The notes under the pieces: generated by a model | The model's input: only the letters and a program-made list of their open reading frames with translations | Database searches by the model: none | Told to the model about the DNA's origin: nothing | Position numbers and translations under genes: made by a program | Part shown: positions 1-5,986 of the stretch, piece by piece | Numbering within the stretch: position 1 is the stretch's first letter | Layout of the letters: each line of letters starts with the position of its first letter | DNA from: Gammaproteobacteria bacterium | GTDB taxonomy: Bacteria; Pseudomonadota; Gammaproteobacteria; SZUA-229 | Assembly: GCA_021768055.1 (NCBI GenBank) | Contig: JAASSE010000024.1 | Coordinates: forward strand, 1 to 8,272 | Length of the DNA: 8,272 nt | Direction: 5' to 3'

Positions 1-1
1 G

Positions 2-322
2 GTCGAAGTACCGGTACTCGGCGTGGTGGAAAACATGAGCATTCATATCTGTTCAGAATGTGGCCATGCTGAACACATATTCGGCCAGGGTGGCGGTGAG
101 AAAATGTGTGACCAGTACAATGTTGATTTTCTCGGTGCACTGCCGCTGGATATCGGTATCCGTGAAAATGCCGATGGTGGTCATCCGAGCGTAGCGGCTG
201 ATCCCGACAGCAAGGCCAGTGAAATCTACCGCGAAATTGCACGGCGCACTGCAGCCAAGCTGTCACTGAAGGCGAAGGATTTTTCGGCCAAGTTCCCGAA
301 CATCGTCATTCAGAACAACTAA
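2..322 (+). CDS. apbC: Fe-S cluster carrier ATPase ApbC/Mrp, C-terminal part (5' end cut by window)
   Basis: This is the last 106 residues of an Mrp/ApbC P-loop ATPase; the reading frame is open from base 2 and the Walker A part lies outside the window. Visible are the strand leading into GVVENMS, the paired cysteines CSEC that in this family bridge a [4Fe-4S] cluster at the dimer interface, HIFGQGGG, and LGALPLDIGIREN followed by a G-P-like SVAADPDSKAS segment. All are typical of the C-terminal half of the family. ApbC proteins bind and hand on Fe-S clusters in the cytoplasm in an ATP-dependent way. The gene lies directly before dcd, the same order as in Pseudomonas. The tail after the conserved core (about 20 residues, rich in Lys/Ala) is unremarkable. 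Confidence 0.93.
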   Translation, partial: VEVPVLGVVENMSIHICSECGHAEHIFGQGGGEKMCDQYNVDFLGALPLDIGIRENADGGHPSVAADPDSKASEIYREIARRTAAKLSLKAKDFSAKFPNIVIQNN

Positions 323-334
323 ACGCCCTCGATT

Positions 335-354
335 GCCCAATAACTTTGTTGGGC
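335..354 (+). terminator. Weak hairpin after apbC
   Basis: GCCCAA (335-340) and TTGGGC (349-354) form a perfect 6-bp stem with an 8-nt loop, starting 12 nt after the apbC stop codon. There is no T-tract behind it, so it is not a classical intrinsic terminator. It may pause polymerase, protect the mRNA 3' end, or be incidental. Confidence 0.35.
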
Positions 355-363
355 TCGAAATCC

Positions 364-397
364 GGTTGCTCATGTACTCATGTGTACACTGCGCGCC
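364..397. repeat. Imperfect palindrome in the apbC-dcd spacer
   Basis: TGTAC (373-377) and GTACA (384-388) enclose a 6-nt loop and are flanked by matching GC (368-369/391-392) and GG/CC (364-365/396-397) pairs, giving an interrupted hairpin. An 8-bp perfect palindrome GTGTACAC lies at 382-389. Function is unknown: it could be a regulator half-site pair or a dispersed gene-end palindrome. Confidence 0.35.
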
Positions 398-465
398 AGG
401 TTCTTCGTCCGCCGTGTTGTTAAACAATTGAGAATGTTTATTTCATGGTACTGATAATGGTGCCT

Positions 466-496
466 TTGTGCCTCTGCGGTGAATACCTGTTAAAAT
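466..496 (+). promoter_or_regulatory. Candidate promoter of dcd
   Basis: TAAAAT (491-496) matches five of six bases of the sigma70 -10 box, with a weak TTGTGC (466-471) 19 nt upstream. Transcription would start only a few bases before the dcd ATG, giving an almost leaderless mRNA; this fits the absence of a Shine-Dalgarno sequence in front of dcd. A competing pair is TTGAGA (428-433) with GATAAT (453-458), also spaced 19 nt. Neither is strong. Confidence 0.35.
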
Positions 497-508
497 CCCG
501 CGCCATCT

Positions 509-1075
509 ATGAGCATCAAGTCCGATAAGTGGATCCGCCGCATGGCCAGTGAAGGCATGATTGAGCCGTTTGAGGCGGAGCAGGTCAGATCCAACGGCTC
601 CGACGAGCGCCTGATTTCCTACGGTACCTCCAGTTACGGTTACGATGTGCGCTGTGCAGATCATTTCAAGATCTTTACCAATATCAATTCCGCGGTGGTC
701 GATCCCAAGGATTTCTCCGAACACAGCTTTGTCGACTTCACCGGCGACGTCTGTATCATTCCGCCGAATTCATTCGCGCTGGCGCACACCGTGGAATACT
801 TCCGCATCCCGAGAAGCGTACTGACAGTGTGCCTGGGCAAATCTACCTACGCGCGTTGTGGCATCATCGTCAACGTGACTCCACTGGAGCCGGAGTGGGA
901 AGGTCATGTGACGCTGGAGTTCTCCAACACCACCCCCTTGCCAGCGAAAATCTATGCCAACGAGGGCGTCGCGCAGATGCTGTTCTTCGAGTCCGATGAG
1001 GTGTGTGAGACTTCCTACCTTGATCGCGGCGGCAAGTATCAGGGACAGAGAGGCGTCACCCTTCCCAAGGCCTAA
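509..1075 (+). CDS. dcd: dCTP deaminase
   Basis: Dcd is a cytoplasmic trimer that deaminates dCTP to dUTP, the main route to dTMP precursors in proteobacteria. The protein has 188 residues, the usual length. It starts [13 protein letters not shown], as in Pseudomonas-type Dcd. The active-site block is intact: [10 protein letters not shown] with Ser112 and Arg116, and WEGHVTLEF with the general base Glu137 (E. coli Glu138). The C-terminal lid [10 protein letters not shown] that closes over the triphosphate is present. E. coli-type Dcd makes dUTP that Dut then hydrolyses; the bifunctional archaeal-type enzyme is not suggested here. The start at 509 has no clear ribosome binding site but gives the family N-terminus. 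The next gene follows after 27 bp and is probably co-transcribed. Confidence 0.96.
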   Translation: MSIKSDKWIRRMASEGMIEPFEAEQVRSNGSDERLISYGTSSYGYDVRCADHFKIFTNINSAVVDPKDFSEHSFVDFTGDVCIIPPNSFALAHTVEYFRIPRSVLTVCLGKSTYARCGIIVNVTPLEPEWEGHVTLEFSNTTPLPAKIYANEGVAQMLFFESDEVCETSYLDRGGKYQGQRGVTLPKA

Positions 1076-1102
1076 TAGCTGTTACCCAGGCAGCAGCTTG
1101 AA

Positions 1103-1765
1103 ATGAAACGTTTTCTTCCGACTTTTTTGCTGATCACGCTGGTGCTGGCGTTTTACCCGTTCGTGTTCAAGGATGATGCGACGAAGTCGGTGGAAGGCCT
1201 GCCCTGGCAAATCGATATCCTGTCAGACGGCTCGACCCGGGTGTTCGGCCTGACCCTGGGTAAAAGCAGTCTCGGCGATGCCGTCAGCAAGCTGGGTGGT
1301 GACATGGAGCTGGCGGTGATGGTCGGCAAGGACAAGCAAGAGAGCCTGGAGATGTATTACAGTAAATACCAGGCCGGTTTGCTCAGCGGTAAACTGGTGC
1401 TGGCAGCTGATCTGGATCCTGCCGCGGTGACCGGCTTTCGCATCAATGCGGCCAAAAGTGAGATTCTCGGCTCTGGTGCACACAAGTATGTTTTGAAAGA
1501 AACGGACCATGAACGCGCATACCAGGCCGTGATTCATAACATTGCGTTTATTCCCGCGGTTAATCTTGATCATGACATCATCATCGCGCGCTTCGGCGAT
1601 CCCCTCGCAATCATTCATTCAAGTGACGATGCCATGCATTACCTGTATCCTGAAAAAGGTCTGGATGTGATGCTGAACGAGCAGGGCAGGGAAGTACTGC
1701 AGTATGTTTCCCCTGAATTATTCACCCGACTGAGCGGACCGTTGAAGGGTACCACCAACGATTAG
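1103..1765 (+). CDS. Hypothetical protein with N-terminal membrane anchor
   Basis: I do not recognise a named family. The 220-residue product starts with two basic residues and a hydrophobic stretch (about residues 4-22, FLPTFLLITLVLAFYPFVF). This looks like an uncleaved signal anchor because no A-X-A signal peptidase site or lipobox Cys follows. The remainder would face the periplasm. It is a soluble-looking mixed alpha/beta region with DGSTRVFGLTLGKSSL near residues 42-57, FRINAAKSE near 112-120 and FGDPLAII near 164-171; it contains no Cys. The FGLTLG..SL.DA and ARFGDP phrases suggest two similar substrate- or partner-binding halves, but that is only an impression. It lies 27 bp after dcd on the same strand, so it is likely co-transcribed, and 14 bp before the end of the convergent HAD gene. 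A weak AGG (1088-1090) precedes the start. The ORF is clean and has normal codon use. Confidence 0.8.
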   Translation: MKRFLPTFLLITLVLAFYPFVFKDDATKSVEGLPWQIDILSDGSTRVFGLTLGKSSLGDAVSKLGGDMELAVMVGKDKQESLEMYYSKYQAGLLSGKLVLAADLDPAAVTGFRINAAKSEILGSGAHKYVLKETDHERAYQAVIHNIAFIPAVNLDHDIIIARFGDPLAIIHSSDDAMHYLYPEKGLDVMLNEQGREVLQYVSPELFTRLSGPLKGTTND

Positions 1766-1779
1766 ATTGTCACAGCCGA

Positions 1780-2436
1780 TCAGTGCCTGAAACTGGTAAT
1801 TGGCCAGCCGCGTTCGTTGGCGATTTGCCGCAATTGCTCATCGGGGTCGACCGCGACCGGGTGCGTGACTTCCTCCAGCAGCGGCAGGTCATTGTGTGAG
1901 TCGCTGTAGAACCAGCTGCCGTCGAGATCCATTTTTGATATCTGTAACCAGGCACGTAAACGTTCGATTTTGCCTTCCTGGAAACAGGGCGTGCCGTCCA
2001 CCTCGCCGGTATAGCGGCCGCTGACTTTTTCCGGCTCTGTCGCAATCAGATCCGGTACGCCAAAGGCCTCGGCGATGGGACCGGTGACGAAGCTGTTGGT
2101 TGCCGTGATGATCACCGGGTGGTCACCATCGTGGCGGTGTTTGGCGATCAAATCCTTGCCTGCCTGGTTCATGATCGGCTGGATCTTTGCTTGCACGAAC
2201 TCCTGCTGCAGTGAAGCGAGCAGGTCGGCGTCAAGTTTCGCTAACGGCGTCAGTGCAAACTTCAGAAATTCGTGGATATCCAGTTCACCCTCTGCGTACT
2301 GGCGGTAAAAGCGTTCGTTAGCCTCTTCGTAAAGCTCCTTGTCCACCAGGCCTTTTTCGACCAGAAAGCAGCCCCACAGGTAATCACTGTCACCAGCGAG
2401 CAGGGTATTATCGAGATCAAACAGGGCAAGAGACAT
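1780..2436 (-). CDS. HAD-IB family phosphatase (SerB-like)
   Basis: The 218-residue protein carries all four haloacid dehalogenase motifs: motif I DLDNT (nucleophile Asp7, acid/base Asp9), motif II ITATN (Thr111), motif III Lys156 in EGKIERL, and motif IV YSDSHNDLPLL (Asp179, Asp183 for Mg2+). An alpha-helical C1 cap lies between motifs I and II (about residues 15-95). This is subfamily IB, related to phosphoserine phosphatase SerB and to the TIGR01490-type hydrolases. The natural substrate is unknown, and the SerB assignment itself is not supported because the cap differs. The gene is divergent from rppH, an arrangement also known from Pseudomonas. Its start at 2436 has no good Shine-Dalgarno sequence, and its upstream region is taken over by a repeat element that begins only 35 bp before the ATG. 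Confidence 0.92.
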   Translation of the reverse strand: MSLALFDLDNTLLAGDSDYLWGCFLVEKGLVDKELYEEANERFYRQYAEGELDIHEFLKFALTPLAKLDADLLASLQQEFVQAKIQPIMNQAGKDLIAKHRHDGDHPVIITATNSFVTGPIAEAFGVPDLIATEPEKVSGRYTGEVDGTPCFQEGKIERLRAWLQISKMDLDGSWFYSDSHNDLPLLEEVTHPVAVDPDEQLRQIANERGWPITSFRH

Positions 2437-2471
2437 GGTTATTATTTTGTTCGTTGAAGTTGCGCGCAGTG

Positions 2472-2712
2472 CCCGTATTTCTTACCGGGATTTCGGATTC
2501 AGGTGTATCTGTCGTGTTTCTGCGTGCGCATCTGGACTGAAAAGCATAGCAATAGCTATGGTTTGAGGGAAGATGCGTGCTCAGGGACGCGACAGATGCG
2601 TATGAAACGAAATAGTGTACAGTCAGACAGATTGTACTGGAATGACATCGGGCTTTATGTTTTTTGTGATGACGTCAACTTGATTATGCAGCGGCCTGGT
2701 GAGAAATACGAG
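2472..2712 (+). mobile_element. MITE-like element, copy 1 (upstream of rppH)
   Basis: This ~241-bp stretch matches the reverse complement of 3413-3654 at about 88% of positions by hand alignment, with a single 1-base gap. The most conserved part is the centre (about 2531-2585). The ends are imperfect inverted repeats: CCCGTATTTCTTACCGGG at 2472-2489 and the reverse complement of 2695-2712, agreeing at 15 of 18 bases. It encodes no transposase, and the small ORFs inside are not protein-like. A near-central palindrome (ATAGCTAT, 2552-2559) is kept in both copies. No target duplication is visible (flanks AGTG and CCCG), so this may be the older insertion. It fills most of the divergent HAD/rppH promoter region. 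I cannot assign the parental insertion sequence family; a 4-bp duplication and CC-type termini would be compatible with IS1380, unverified. Confidence 0.82.
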
Positions 2713-2766
2713 CCCGTACCTATTCGGCGAAATTTCTGCCAGTGACAGATAAACACCGCGTCGACT

Positions 2767-2826
2767 TTGCCGATAGCCGCTGTCATTTGGATGTTTTCTT
2801 GCCAAAGTACAGGCTACTATCGGCAA
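2767..2826. promoter_or_regulatory. Long imperfect hairpin upstream of rppH
   Basis: A perfect 10-bp inverted repeat, TTGCCGATAG (2767-2776) and CTATCGGCAA (2817-2826), encloses 40 nt. Further matched pairs are nested inside: CTGT (2780-2783) with ACAG (2809-2812), and TTTGG (2786-2790) with CCAAA (2802-2806), closing on an 11-nt loop. It ends 112 nt before the preferred rppH start and starts 54 nt after repeat copy 1, so it is not part of that element. It could be an operator for a dimeric regulator or a structured 5' leader. No T-tract follows, so it is not a terminator. Confidence 0.6.
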
Positions 2827-2927
2827 CCCTGCTCGATGCTTTTCTTCCACCCGTTGTCTGTTATTATCTGTTCAATGATTAATTAATGTGCAAAGCCGCA
2901 CCACAGCGCGCTTGCACGTAGTACAAC

Positions 2928-2941
2928 AGGTTTTACAAGTG
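2928..2941 (+). promoter_or_regulatory. Ribosome binding site and GTG start chosen for rppH
   Basis: ACAGG ending at 2930 stands 8 nt before GTG at 2939. Starting here gives [12 protein letters not shown], the conserved RppH N-terminus. The GTG at 2888 in the same frame would add 17 residues that are not family-like and has no Shine-Dalgarno sequence. Confidence 0.75.
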
Positions 2942-3412
2942 ATTGATTCTGATGGATTCAGGGCCAATGTCGGCATCATCCTCAGTAATGAGGAGGGCAA
3001 GTTGTTCTGGGCGCGCCGCAAAGGTCAGAATGCGTGGCAATTTCCCCAAGGTGGCATTCGTGAACAGGAGTCACCGATGAATGCGATGTACCGTGAACTG
3101 TACGAGGAAATCGGTCTCGGCAGTGAACACGTCGATGTCATTGGCAAGACCCGTGACTGGTTGCGCTATCGCATTCCCAAGCACCTGATCCGCCACCACT
3201 CGAAACCTCTCTGCATTGGCCAGAAACAGATCTGGTTCTGCCTGCGCCTGACGGGTGATGACAGTGACTTCAACCTGTCAAGCAGCGACAAACCGGAATT
3301 CGACCGCTGGCGCTGGGTTGATTACTGGAAACCGGTCGATGATATCGTGTTCTTTAAACGCAAGGTGTACAGGAAGGCGCTGACAGAACTGGAATCCCTG
3401 TTGTTTAGCTAA
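2939..3412 (+). CDS. rppH: RNA pyrophosphohydrolase (Nudix)
   Basis: RppH removes pyrophosphate from the 5' triphosphate end of mRNAs and thereby exposes them to RNase E-type decay; it acts in the cytoplasm. From the GTG at 2939 the protein has 157 residues, close to Pseudomonas RppH (~159) and shorter than the E. coli protein. The Nudix box is complete: GGI at 38-40, then E44, and REL..EE.G with metal-binding Glu53, Glu56 and Glu57, the same numbering as in E. coli RppH. Other family signatures are [31 protein letters not shown] and [14 protein letters not shown] ptsP gene, which follows rppH in many relatives, is missing here; instead the stop codon is immediately followed by repeat copy 2 and the convergent hemJ. 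No convincing promoter is visible between repeat copy 1 and the start (TATTAT at 2862-2867 lacks a good -35). Confidence 0.95.
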   Translation: MIDSDGFRANVGIILSNEEGKLFWARRKGQNAWQFPQGGIREQESPMNAMYRELYEEIGLGSEHVDVIGKTRDWLRYRIPKHLIRHHSKPLCIGQKQIWFCLRLTGDDSDFNLSSSDKPEFDRWRWVDYWKPVDDIVFFKRKVYRKALTELESLLFS

Positions 3413-3658
3413 TCCGCATTTCTCACCAGGCCGCTGCATGATCAAGGTAATGTCATGATGATAAAACGTGAAGCCCGATGTCAATCAAATACAACCTGTG
3501 TGACTGTACGCTCTTTCGTTTCATGCGCATCTGTCGCGCCCCTGAGCACGCATCTTCCCTCAAACCATAGCTATGGCTATGCTTTTCAGTCCAGACGCGC
3601 ACTCAGAAACACGGCAGACGCACCTGAATCCGAAATCCCGGTGAGAAATGCGGGCTAA
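3409..3658. repeat. CTAA target-site duplication around repeat copy 2
   Basis: CTAA occurs at 3409-3412 (its TAA is the rppH stop codon) and again at 3655-3658, directly abutting the two ends of the 242-bp element. This is the footprint expected of a 4-bp staggered insertion. Removing one CTAA and the element leaves rppH and hemJ converging with 5 bp between their stop codons. Confidence 0.7.
3413..3654 (-). mobile_element. MITE-like element, copy 2 (downstream of rppH)
   Basis: This 242-bp element is in inverted orientation to copy 1 at 2472-2712. Its ends are inverted repeats, TCCGCATTTCTCACCAGG at 3413-3430 and the reverse complement of 3637-3654, agreeing at 16 of 18 bases, flanked by CTAA direct repeats. 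A 12-bp perfect palindrome CCATAGCTATGG lies at 3565-3576. There is no transposase gene, so mobilisation would need one supplied elsewhere. Sharper termini and an intact target duplication suggest it is the younger of the two copies. It separates the convergent rppH and hemJ genes. Confidence 0.87.
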
Positions 3659-3663
3659 GCTGC

Positions 3664-4083
3664 TTACTGCGGCTGAAGTTCGACCAGTAACACAATCGCA
3701 ATCAGCAGCACTACCGGGAATTCATTAAACCAGCGGTACCAGACGTGCGAGCGCCTGTTTTTGTCATGTTTGAAATCCAGCAGCAGTTTTCCGCACCAGA
3801 TGTGATAAAGCACCAGCAAACCCACCAGTGCGAGCTTGGCTTGCAGCCACAAGCTTGACCAGGGCAGGTTGAGAATTTCTATTAACCAGAAACCCAGGCC
3901 AATGGTAATGATGCCCCCGGGCGTTGCGATACCCCAGAACAGTTTGCGTTCCATGATTTTGAACCGATCGATACTAATGCTGTCTTCAGATGATGCGTGG
4001 TATACAAACAGGCGCGGAAGATAGAACAGACCGGCAAACCAGGTCACCATAAAAATAATATGGAACGCTTTAACCCATAACAT
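3664..4083 (-). CDS. hemJ: Protoporphyrinogen IX oxidase HemJ
   Basis: HemJ is an inner-membrane enzyme that oxidises protoporphyrinogen IX to protoporphyrin IX, the penultimate step of haem synthesis, in bacteria lacking HemG and HemY. The protein has 139 residues, the usual size, and about four membrane spans (roughly residues 4-26, 51-70, 80-100 and 121-138). Family signatures are present: WVKAFHIIFMVTWFAGLFYLP with the essential His8, MERKLFW, the conserved Lys83 in WLQAKL, and RWFNEFPV near the C-terminus. Older annotation would read CopD-like or UPF0093. It is divergent from argC, as in Pseudomonas. TTTATA (4086-4091, i.e. TATAAA on its strand) lies too close to the start to be a normal -10 box with a leader. 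Confidence 0.92.
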   Translation of the reverse strand: MLWVKAFHIIFMVTWFAGLFYLPRLFVYHASSEDSISIDRFKIMERKLFWGIATPGGIITIGLGFWLIEILNLPWSSLWLQAKLALVGLLVLYHIWCGKLLLDFKHDKNRRSHVWYRWFNEFPVVLLIAIVLLVELQPQ

Positions 4084-4147
4084 TATTTATACCGCTACAA
4101 TTAACTGAAACGCAGATCATACAGTGGTCTCAAATTTCGGCAAGATT

Positions 4148-4177
4148 TTGACTGAATAATAAAAATGAAATTATCGA
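4148..4177 (+). promoter_or_regulatory. Candidate sigma70 promoter of argC
   Basis: TTGACT (4148-4153) is a five-of-six match to the -35 box, followed after 18 nt by TATCGA (4172-4177) as a fair -10. Transcription would begin about 15 nt before the argC ATG. A lone TGAAT (4153-4157) resembles half an ArgR box, but no second half is seen. Confidence 0.45.
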
Positions 4178-4199
4178 AACAACATAACGGGCCCGGCGC

Positions 4200-5231
4200 A
4201 TGTTGAAAGCAGGTGTGGTAGGGGGCACCGGTTATACCGGTATTGAATTGCTGCGGCTACTGGTGATGCACCCGCAAGTGGAGCTCGCCTGTGTCACTTC
4301 GCGTTCCGAAGCGGGTAAAGCCGTGGCGGACCTGTTTCCGAATTTACGCGGTCACACCGACATTATGTTTACCGAGCCGGCCGCCGATACGCTGGGTGCC
4401 TGCGATATCGTGTTTTTTGCCACCCCCAATGGCACCGCAATGACCATGGTGCCTGAATTACTGGATAAAGGTGCGCGCGTGATTGATCTCGCCGCTGATT
4501 TTCGTTTGAACAAGGAATCCGATTGGGAACAATGGTACGGCGTCAAGCATGCCTGTGCCGAACTGCTCGATGAAGCCGTGTACGGCCTGCCCGAGATCAA
4601 TCGGGATGCGTTGCCTGATGCCAGGCTGGTCGCCAATCCCGGTTGTTACCCGACGGCTGTGTCCCTGGGCCTGCTGCCGCTGATAGAAAATGACCTGGTT
4701 GATGATCAACACCTGGTTGCTGATGCCAAGTCCGGTGTCAGTGGCGCCGGCCGTGGCGCCAATGTGGCGACGCTGCTGTGTGAAGCCAGTGAAAATTTCA
4801 AGCCTTACGCTGTTGATGGCCATCGCCATCTACCGGAAATACGCCAGACCCTGCACGCGGTTGCAGGTCATGAGGTTGGTCTGACCTTTGTGCCGCACTT
4901 ACTGCCGATGATTCGGGGTATTGAAGCCAGTTTGTACGCGGTGCTGAAGAACAGGGATACTGATCTGCACGCCCTGTACAGCGAGCGCTATGCCTCGGAA
5001 GCTTTCGTCGATGTCCTGCCGGCCGGCACCATGCCGGAGACACGGACGGTACGCGGCAACAACATGTGCCGCATCTCGGTGTTTCAGCCACTGGCTGGAG
5101 ATACCGTGGTGGTGTCCTCGGTGATCGACAACCTGGTCAAGGGCGCTGCCGGCCAGGCGGTACAGAATATGAATATTATGTTCGGCCTGTCGGAGCAGGC
5201 CGGGCTCGACCATACGGCCCTGTTACCCTGA
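4200..5231 (+). CDS. argC: N-acetyl-gamma-glutamyl-phosphate reductase
   Basis: ArgC reduces N-acetylglutamyl-5-phosphate to the semialdehyde with NADPH, the third step of arginine synthesis, in the cytoplasm. The 343-residue protein is full length for the bacterial type. The Rossmann loop GGTGYTG lies at residues 8-14, the catalytic Cys149 sits in NPGCYPT, the [10 protein letters not shown] loop follows near 178-187, and the HRHLPEI motif with the catalytic-region His residues is at 208-214. The start at 4200 gives the standard N-terminus [14 protein letters not shown] directly before the nucleotide loop, although the Shine-Dalgarno sequence is poor. Its stop overlaps the next start (ATGA), so argC and the DUF6776-type gene are translationally coupled. 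The grouping of argC with a bactofilin gene is positional and conserved in relatives; I infer no metabolic link. Confidence 0.97.
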   Translation: MLKAGVVGGTGYTGIELLRLLVMHPQVELACVTSRSEAGKAVADLFPNLRGHTDIMFTEPAADTLGACDIVFFATPNGTAMTMVPELLDKGARVIDLAADFRLNKESDWEQWYGVKHACAELLDEAVYGLPEINRDALPDARLVANPGCYPTAVSLGLLPLIENDLVDDQHLVADAKSGVSGAGRGANVATLLCEASENFKPYAVDGHRHLPEIRQTLHAVAGHEVGLTFVPHLLPMIRGIEASLYAVLKNRDTDLHALYSERYASEAFVDVLPAGTMPETRTVRGNNMCRISVFQPLAGDTVVVSSVIDNLVKGAAGQAVQNMNIMFGLSEQAGLDHTALLP

Positions 5232-5986
5232 TGAGCATGAAACCCTTACAAACCCGCTACCTGATAACCGTACAACGCCCGCTCAGGTGGTTCCTGAGCG
5301 TGGTTCTGTTAGTGGCGCTGGTTGCTGCCGCCATCTGGCTTTCCTATGAACAGGGCCTGCGCAGCGCCGGGTTTGCCGCCGCCGATGCATCCATGTATGC
5401 AGAGCAATTGCAGCTGGAAATTGAAGGATTAAAGACCCAATTAGCTGAATCTCAGCGGCAAACTGCTATGCTTGAAAGGAACAGCCGAATTGACGGCGAT
5501 ACCAGCAACCAGCTCAAGATGACCTTGAGCGAGGCACAAAATGAAACGCTGGAACTAAAAAAGGAACTGGCTTTTTACAAAAGCATCGTTGCACCGGAGC
5601 AAGGCAAGCGTAGTGTCGTTATCCAGACGATTCAGCTGAAAAAAGACGATAGCGGACACTTTGACTACAAGATCATGGTCAGCCAGCAGGGTCGCAATGA
5701 CCGCTTTGCCAGGGGCAGTATTGATGTCAGCGTCGAAGGCACCAGGCAGGGACAGAAACAGGTTGTAGCCTTGAATACGATATCTGATGAGGCCAAGAAA
5801 CCCATGAAGTTTGGCTTCAAGTATTTTCAGAACTTTACCGGCAAGCTGAAACTGCCGGACGGATTCGAGGCGGAATCGATGAGAATAAAACTGAAACCCA
5901 GGGGCAGTGCACTCGACCCGGTCGACGAAGAATTTCCCTGGGCTGATTTAATTGCAGGAGAAGAATATGTGGGGCGGCAGCAATAA
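5231..5986 (+). CDS. Membrane-anchored coiled-coil protein, DUF6776-type
   Basis: I take the start at 5231, where ATG overlaps the argC TGA; a second ATG at 5237 is possible. An in-frame extension back into argC to 5066 is only a shadow. The product has 251 residues: a short basic cytoplasmic N-terminus, one membrane segment (about 19-38, SVVLLVALVAAAIWL), a Gln/Glu/Lys-rich coiled coil (about 55-118), and a beta-rich C-terminal domain (about 125-240, with FDYKIMVSQQG, RGSIDVSVEG and FKYFQNFTGKLKLP). By topology the coiled coil and C-terminal domain would be periplasmic. Proteins of this layout sit between argC and the bactofilin gene in Pseudomonas and relatives. Its gene overlaps the bactofilin gene by 20 bp, so the two are very likely made together. 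A role as membrane or envelope partner of the bactofilin is inference; no catalytic motif is visible. Confidence 0.88.
   Translation: MSMKPLQTRYLITVQRPLRWFLSVVLLVALVAAAIWLSYEQGLRSAGFAAADASMYAEQLQLEIEGLKTQLAESQRQTAMLERNSRIDGDTSNQLKMTLSEAQNETLELKKELAFYKSIVAPEQGKRSVVIQTIQLKKDDSGHFDYKIMVSQQGRNDRFARGSIDVSVEGTRQGQKQVVALNTISDEAKKPMKFGFKYFQNFTGKLKLPDGFEAESMRIKLKPRGSALDPVDEEFPWADLIAGEEYVGRQQ
5956..5969 (+). promoter_or_regulatory. Ribosome binding site deciding the bactofilin start
   Basis: AGGAG (5956-5960) stands 6 nt before ATG at 5967 and lies inside the end of the upstream gene. It favours this start over the in-frame TTG at 5952. Confidence 0.8.

Noticed and set aside
2503..2745. 80-codon ORF within repeat copy 1
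   Set aside because: It lies almost wholly in the non-coding repeat, its counterpart in copy 2 is not preserved, and the peptide has no recognisable domain.
2888..2938. Upstream GTG start adding 17 residues to RppH
   Set aside because: The extra residues do not resemble RppH N-termini and no Shine-Dalgarno sequence precedes it; GTG at 2939 gives MIDSDGF.
2472..3654. CRISPR array, invertible promoter switch or composite transposon
   Set aside because: There are only two long copies with no short spaced repeats, no recombinase gene, and no matching duplication at the outer ends.
3455..3658. 67-codon ORF within repeat copy 2
   Set aside because: Same reason: inside the element, not conserved in frame with copy 1, low-complexity basic peptide.
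4148..4175. ArgR operator in front of argC
   Set aside because: Only one half-site (TGAAT) is visible; the opposing ATTCA is missing.
4165..4206. 13-residue leader ORF ([13 protein letters not shown]) overlapping the argC start
   Set aside because: It has no ribosome binding site and no arginine codons, so an attenuation role is not supported; probably chance.
4352..5213. Long minus-strand ORFs across argC, and similar ones opposite erpA and gltA
   Set aside because: They are antisense shadows of strongly recognisable genes and show no protein-family features.
5066..5230. N-terminal extension of the coiled-coil protein into argC
   Set aside because: It is an alternate frame of argC; the ATG at 5231 gives a normal inner-membrane N-terminus and an ATGA overlap.
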